This document shows, one piece after another, positions 60,848 to 64,000 of a stretch of 64,000 nt of DNA. Made by a program: the position numbers and the translations under genes. A model generated the notes under the pieces. The model searched no databases. It worked only from the letters and a program-made list of their open reading frames with translations, and was not told where the DNA came from. The stretch's first letter is position 1; each line of letters opens with the position of its first letter. Source of the stretch: Euryodendron excelsum (lineage: Eukaryota; Streptophyta; Magnoliopsida; Ericales; Pentaphylacaceae); assembly GCA_033060915.1 (NCBI GenBank), contig CM065393.1, forward strand, positions 1,287,501 to 1,351,500, in the 5' to 3' direction.

Positions 60848-61130
60848 AACTATCTCATATACAATACGAACATATGTGTATGTGTATGTATATATACAGA
60901 ACAGAAGACAGCAATTACAATTGCCTCTCTCTCTCTCTCTCTCTCTCGCGGGTGTGAGACTGGGGCACACTTGGAACTAAAGACAGAGCCTGTGGTCTTT
61001 TTCTTTGGGATCGGATGGATCGTTAACCGCGCGAGCCAACGGAACTGAAGTGGATTCACTGCCACTGCCAACTGGATATTCCAATCCCCAAACCGATAAG
61101 TTTATGATGTTTGATAGTGGCACAATAGGG
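60848..61130 (-). promoter_or_regulatory. 5' UTR/promoter side of starch synthase gene
   Basis: A (CT)11 tract on the + strand (60,925-60,947), so (GA) on the gene strand, lies about 80 bases before the start codon. An upstream open frame could start at 61,071 and ends near 60,850. No TATA box was assigned. Confidence 0.3.
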
Positions 61131-62525
61131 CTCGTTTGCTTGCCCCATCATAGACATTATTTCATTTTAAATTACTAATCCCAATTCTCTTAATTTGTGA
61201 ATTGAGTTCCATTCAAATTTTGTGCAACCATCAACTAGAATTTAGGTGTTAATCATTTCAATTTCAGATACGAAGATACCAAATTAGAAAGAAGGTCAAT
61301 TTTGTGAAGTTCTGAATTATTCTACATTTTACCCCTAAATGTTTTTAATTATCTAATTTGTAAACTAGTTTCGCAAACGCATTCTTAACAACCTCGTGAG
61401 ATTAGAAAAGAAAAGAAAAGAAGAAGTTAAAAGTGACATACATACAGTTTATTAAGTTCAAATCCTCAAGAGTTGTATACTTGCATCCATGATTCACTTT
61501 CACACTGAAGAATTCCTGCACTAGTCTTTGACAATTTCTAATTGAATCTGTGGTTTTAGCATTTATTTAGATCCATCAATCAAATTATCCTTTTATTGAC
61601 CTAAAAAAAATTTATTTCATTGTGATTAACTAATTTAAAATTTTGAAATAACTCAACATACATGTGAGAAGGTGAAAGAGATGGTTGGAATGTTTGTCTA
61701 GAAATGATCAAAAACTTAAACATGTACTCAACAAAGTAAAACAAGCTATATATATCCCAAGTTCCAAGAGACGTCCTTTAACACCTTAAATCTTAATTAT
61801 AATATTAGCGTTTAATCATATATTATATATGTGTTTAATTATTATTAATTGTAATTAATTATGCAAATTGTACGTAAATTTGATTAGCTACCGAATCGAT
61901 TAATGAGGCTAACCTTAAGTAGTTAGTTTTGATTGCACTTAATTAGTGAATGGGTGACTTACACTTAGGTAGTATGAAGGGGTGTCACCTCATGGAAAGA
62001 GACACCCTAAGAGCTTTTGTAACGAGGCATGTGTCTCACTCAAGCATCTAGTCTTGCATGTAGCAAGAGTTTGTATTGATTGTATAGTCTTCAACATTCT
62101 ACCGAGAGAGAGAGACAAAGAGAGAGAGAGTGTGTGACTTAGTGGAGAGTTTCAACAGTTGGTGTTTGGCTAGAAAGAAAATCAGGAAAAATTGAGGGAG
62201 AAGTTAGGATTTAGGTATGAAGTTTAACCTTGTGCTTTCATGCTTGCAATTAGTTAGTTAGAATCCCCTTTATACTACCAATATGTTGTAGATTGATGAA
62301 TAAAATCATGAGATAGAATTCATTTTGAATAAACTCAGTTTATAGTCTTGAAGACCAATTTCTTGAAGTGTTCTTGTAAAAATTGACCATCCAACCCTTT
62401 TTCACATTTAGCTGTGACTTGAGAAAGAATTTGAGACTTTTAGACTCTATTAATTTATTATTATCAAGGCTGAGACTCCATAAGAACACCGTGTATGAGG
62501 ATTGTGATTAGAATTGAACACACAT
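61131..62525. other. Intergenic, AT-rich
   Basis: No gene was seen. A GA-rich tract lies at 62,104-62,135. The part around 61,880-62,200 has no partner in the window and may belong to a decayed retrotransposon LTR. Confidence 0.4.
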
Positions 62526-63342
62526 GTTAGGGCAGTCCCTATTTTTCTAGCCATAAGTCAATCAATACTTGAAATTTAGCTATAAGACCAAAACCATTAT
62601 GAAATAGACTTTAATACCATTCTAATGATAGTTTATGGACCAAAATCTAAGTTCAAATGAATGAGTTATGATTGTTTGAAATTAGCACTCCGTTTCTATC
62701 CCAAACTGCTTTTTGTGTGCAGGGGTCGACCCCTGTGTTTTAGGAGTCGACTCCTCTGAACCCAGAACTTGGATTTAAGCTCTCTGTGGAAAAAAAGGTC
62801 GACACCTTCATTTCAGAAGTCAACACCTTAACATTCCTAAGTGCCCAAACTTGCATTTTGTGAAAAAGAGTCGACACCTTGATTCCAAGAGTCGACATCT
62901 TTTGTTCAAGTATTGACATATTTTCTCATGAGTTGACACTTGACCTAGGAGCCCACGCTTTTGTTAGAATATCAAAAGTTATTAACTCTAAAATACTTTT
63001 GCACTATTTTAGGACTTATTAATAGGAACTAAGGGTTGTTATTTGAACATTATATGTTTTAATTATGTAAGATTATCATAAGAAAAAATTCAAAGCGTTG
63101 AGGAATTTGAGGTGAGTAATGGAGTGATTGGAGTAACCTTGTTGTATTTTCTATATAAATGCCTTCTTTACTACAAAATTGCATAATTGATGTGCTTTCA
63201 AGACAAAACCTTTCTTTATGATATCTTTCAAGTATAATTACCCTGTTTTGATGCTAAGTCTTGTACTTGTCATGTTATGCAAACTCAGGCTAAATTATAT
63301 GAAGGTAAATCAGAATATATATTTGAAACTAATATGTGCCAT
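62526..63342 (+). mobile_element. LTR-like fragment of family D
   Basis: It begins TGTTAGGGCAGTCCC and carries a cluster of GTCGAC palindromes (62,725-62,900) followed by a TATA box TATATAAAT (63,152-63,160). This is the same order as in LTRs A, B and C. The edges are guesses and no target duplication was found. Confidence 0.35.
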
Positions 63343-64000
63343 TGTCACGCCTCATAACCCGGCCTATATGGATTTAGGGTACATGGTCGGCTAGTAGCAA
63401 GTCTACCTAAGGCCGCATTACATAAACTGGTTGATCATCTGTGCATAATCATTTATAATGATGCATAATTGCAGAAAATAGAACTTTTGATAACTTGAAA
63501 ACATAATCCGTGTCATACAATGTAGAGCTGTGCCTAATCCCAAACATAACATACATAAGGACCAAATCAAGGTCCATCAAGGTTATAGCATTATAACCTT
63601 ACAAATATTGGATCCAGCCCTCAAACATTATACAAAACATAGGTCAATGGGCCGTAGCTCAAAATCCATGTATGGCCTCGCTCTAGGGCCTCCCGGATTA
63701 GCTACCTGAAAGTTATTTGAGAAAACGTAAGCTAATGCTTAGTGAATAACAATGATACAAGAGGGAGAAAATATCATGGACTAGCAATTATATCCAACAT
63801 ACAAGGATAGATAATCATTTATGCATAAGGAAATGAGCTTTTGAACGTTAAAAGCATAGGCTTAGAACTCATAAGTAACGTAGACGTCATTTGAAACGTT
63901 TCAACATTTCAAAACATAGTGTCATAAGAAGAGATGAAACGTAACATTATTCTTGACTTAGCATTTCATAACTTGTCGTAAAACATGTAAACATATCATG
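63343..64000 (+). mobile_element. LTR family B, second copy (5' part)
   Basis: It starts TGTCACGCC and aligns closely with 18,968-19,500. It has about 144 bases (63,591-63,734) that are absent from the first copy. It is cut by the window end, so it could be a solo LTR or a full element. Confidence 0.75.

Noticed and set aside
60850..61071. Start codon at 61,071 as the starch synthase start
   Set aside because: It is in a different frame from the exon 1 protein and ends before it; at most an upstream open frame.
1..64000. tRNA, rRNA genes and CRISPR arrays
   Set aside because: None were found; short repeats are tandem arrays in LTRs and microsatellites without spacers.

Overview
This window is plant nuclear DNA, almost certainly from a eudicot. 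It holds two intron-rich protein genes of plant type with GT-AG splicing, surrounded by long terminal repeat (LTR) retrotransposons, MITEs and tRNA-derived SINEs. Species cannot be read from the sequence. No bacterial, organellar or rRNA genes were seen.

Layout. (1) Positions 1 to 27,481 are a retrotransposon block of Ty3/gypsy Tat-like type. Three related LTR copies (ends at 1,950, 14,411 and 27,481) alternate with two internal regions. Each internal region starts with a primer binding site, then a conserved leader, then a broken gag, and no pol could be recognised in either. The first also carries a broken antisense ORF resembling a plant mobile domain protein; the second has been hit by a separate 2.5 kb solo LTR with a perfect 5-bp target duplication. 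(2) Positions 27,482 to 29,165 are the 3' end (polypurine tract plus LTR) of another retrotransposon, cut off on its left by the Tat block. (3) Positions 29,166 to 32,187 are intergenic and end in the promoter side of the first gene; a 568-bp foldback MITE sits there. (4) Positions 32,188 to 42,887 (+) encode an intact eight-exon, 602-residue YTH-domain m6A reader of the ECT family. (5) Positions 44,389 to 60,847 (-) encode an intact fifteen-exon, 619-residue starch synthase, best matched to the SS4/SS5 clade and most like SS5. The two genes are convergent, with 1.5 kb between their stop codons. Their introns hold several MITEs and SINEs and unusual homopolymer tracts. (6) From about 61,100 to the end there is AT-rich sequence, an LTR-like fragment, and the start of a second copy of the solo LTR family.

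The YTH protein would act in the cytosol as an m6A mRNA reader. The starch synthase-like protein would act in the plastid, probably in starch granule initiation. Nothing suggests the two work together; they are only neighbours. The most notable observations are the three-LTR array whose outer LTRs match each other better than the middle one, a pol-less element family with an antisense ORF, short palindromic repeat clusters just upstream of the TATA box in several unrelated LTRs, and a starch synthase with altered GT5 residues but intact GT1 catalytic motifs.
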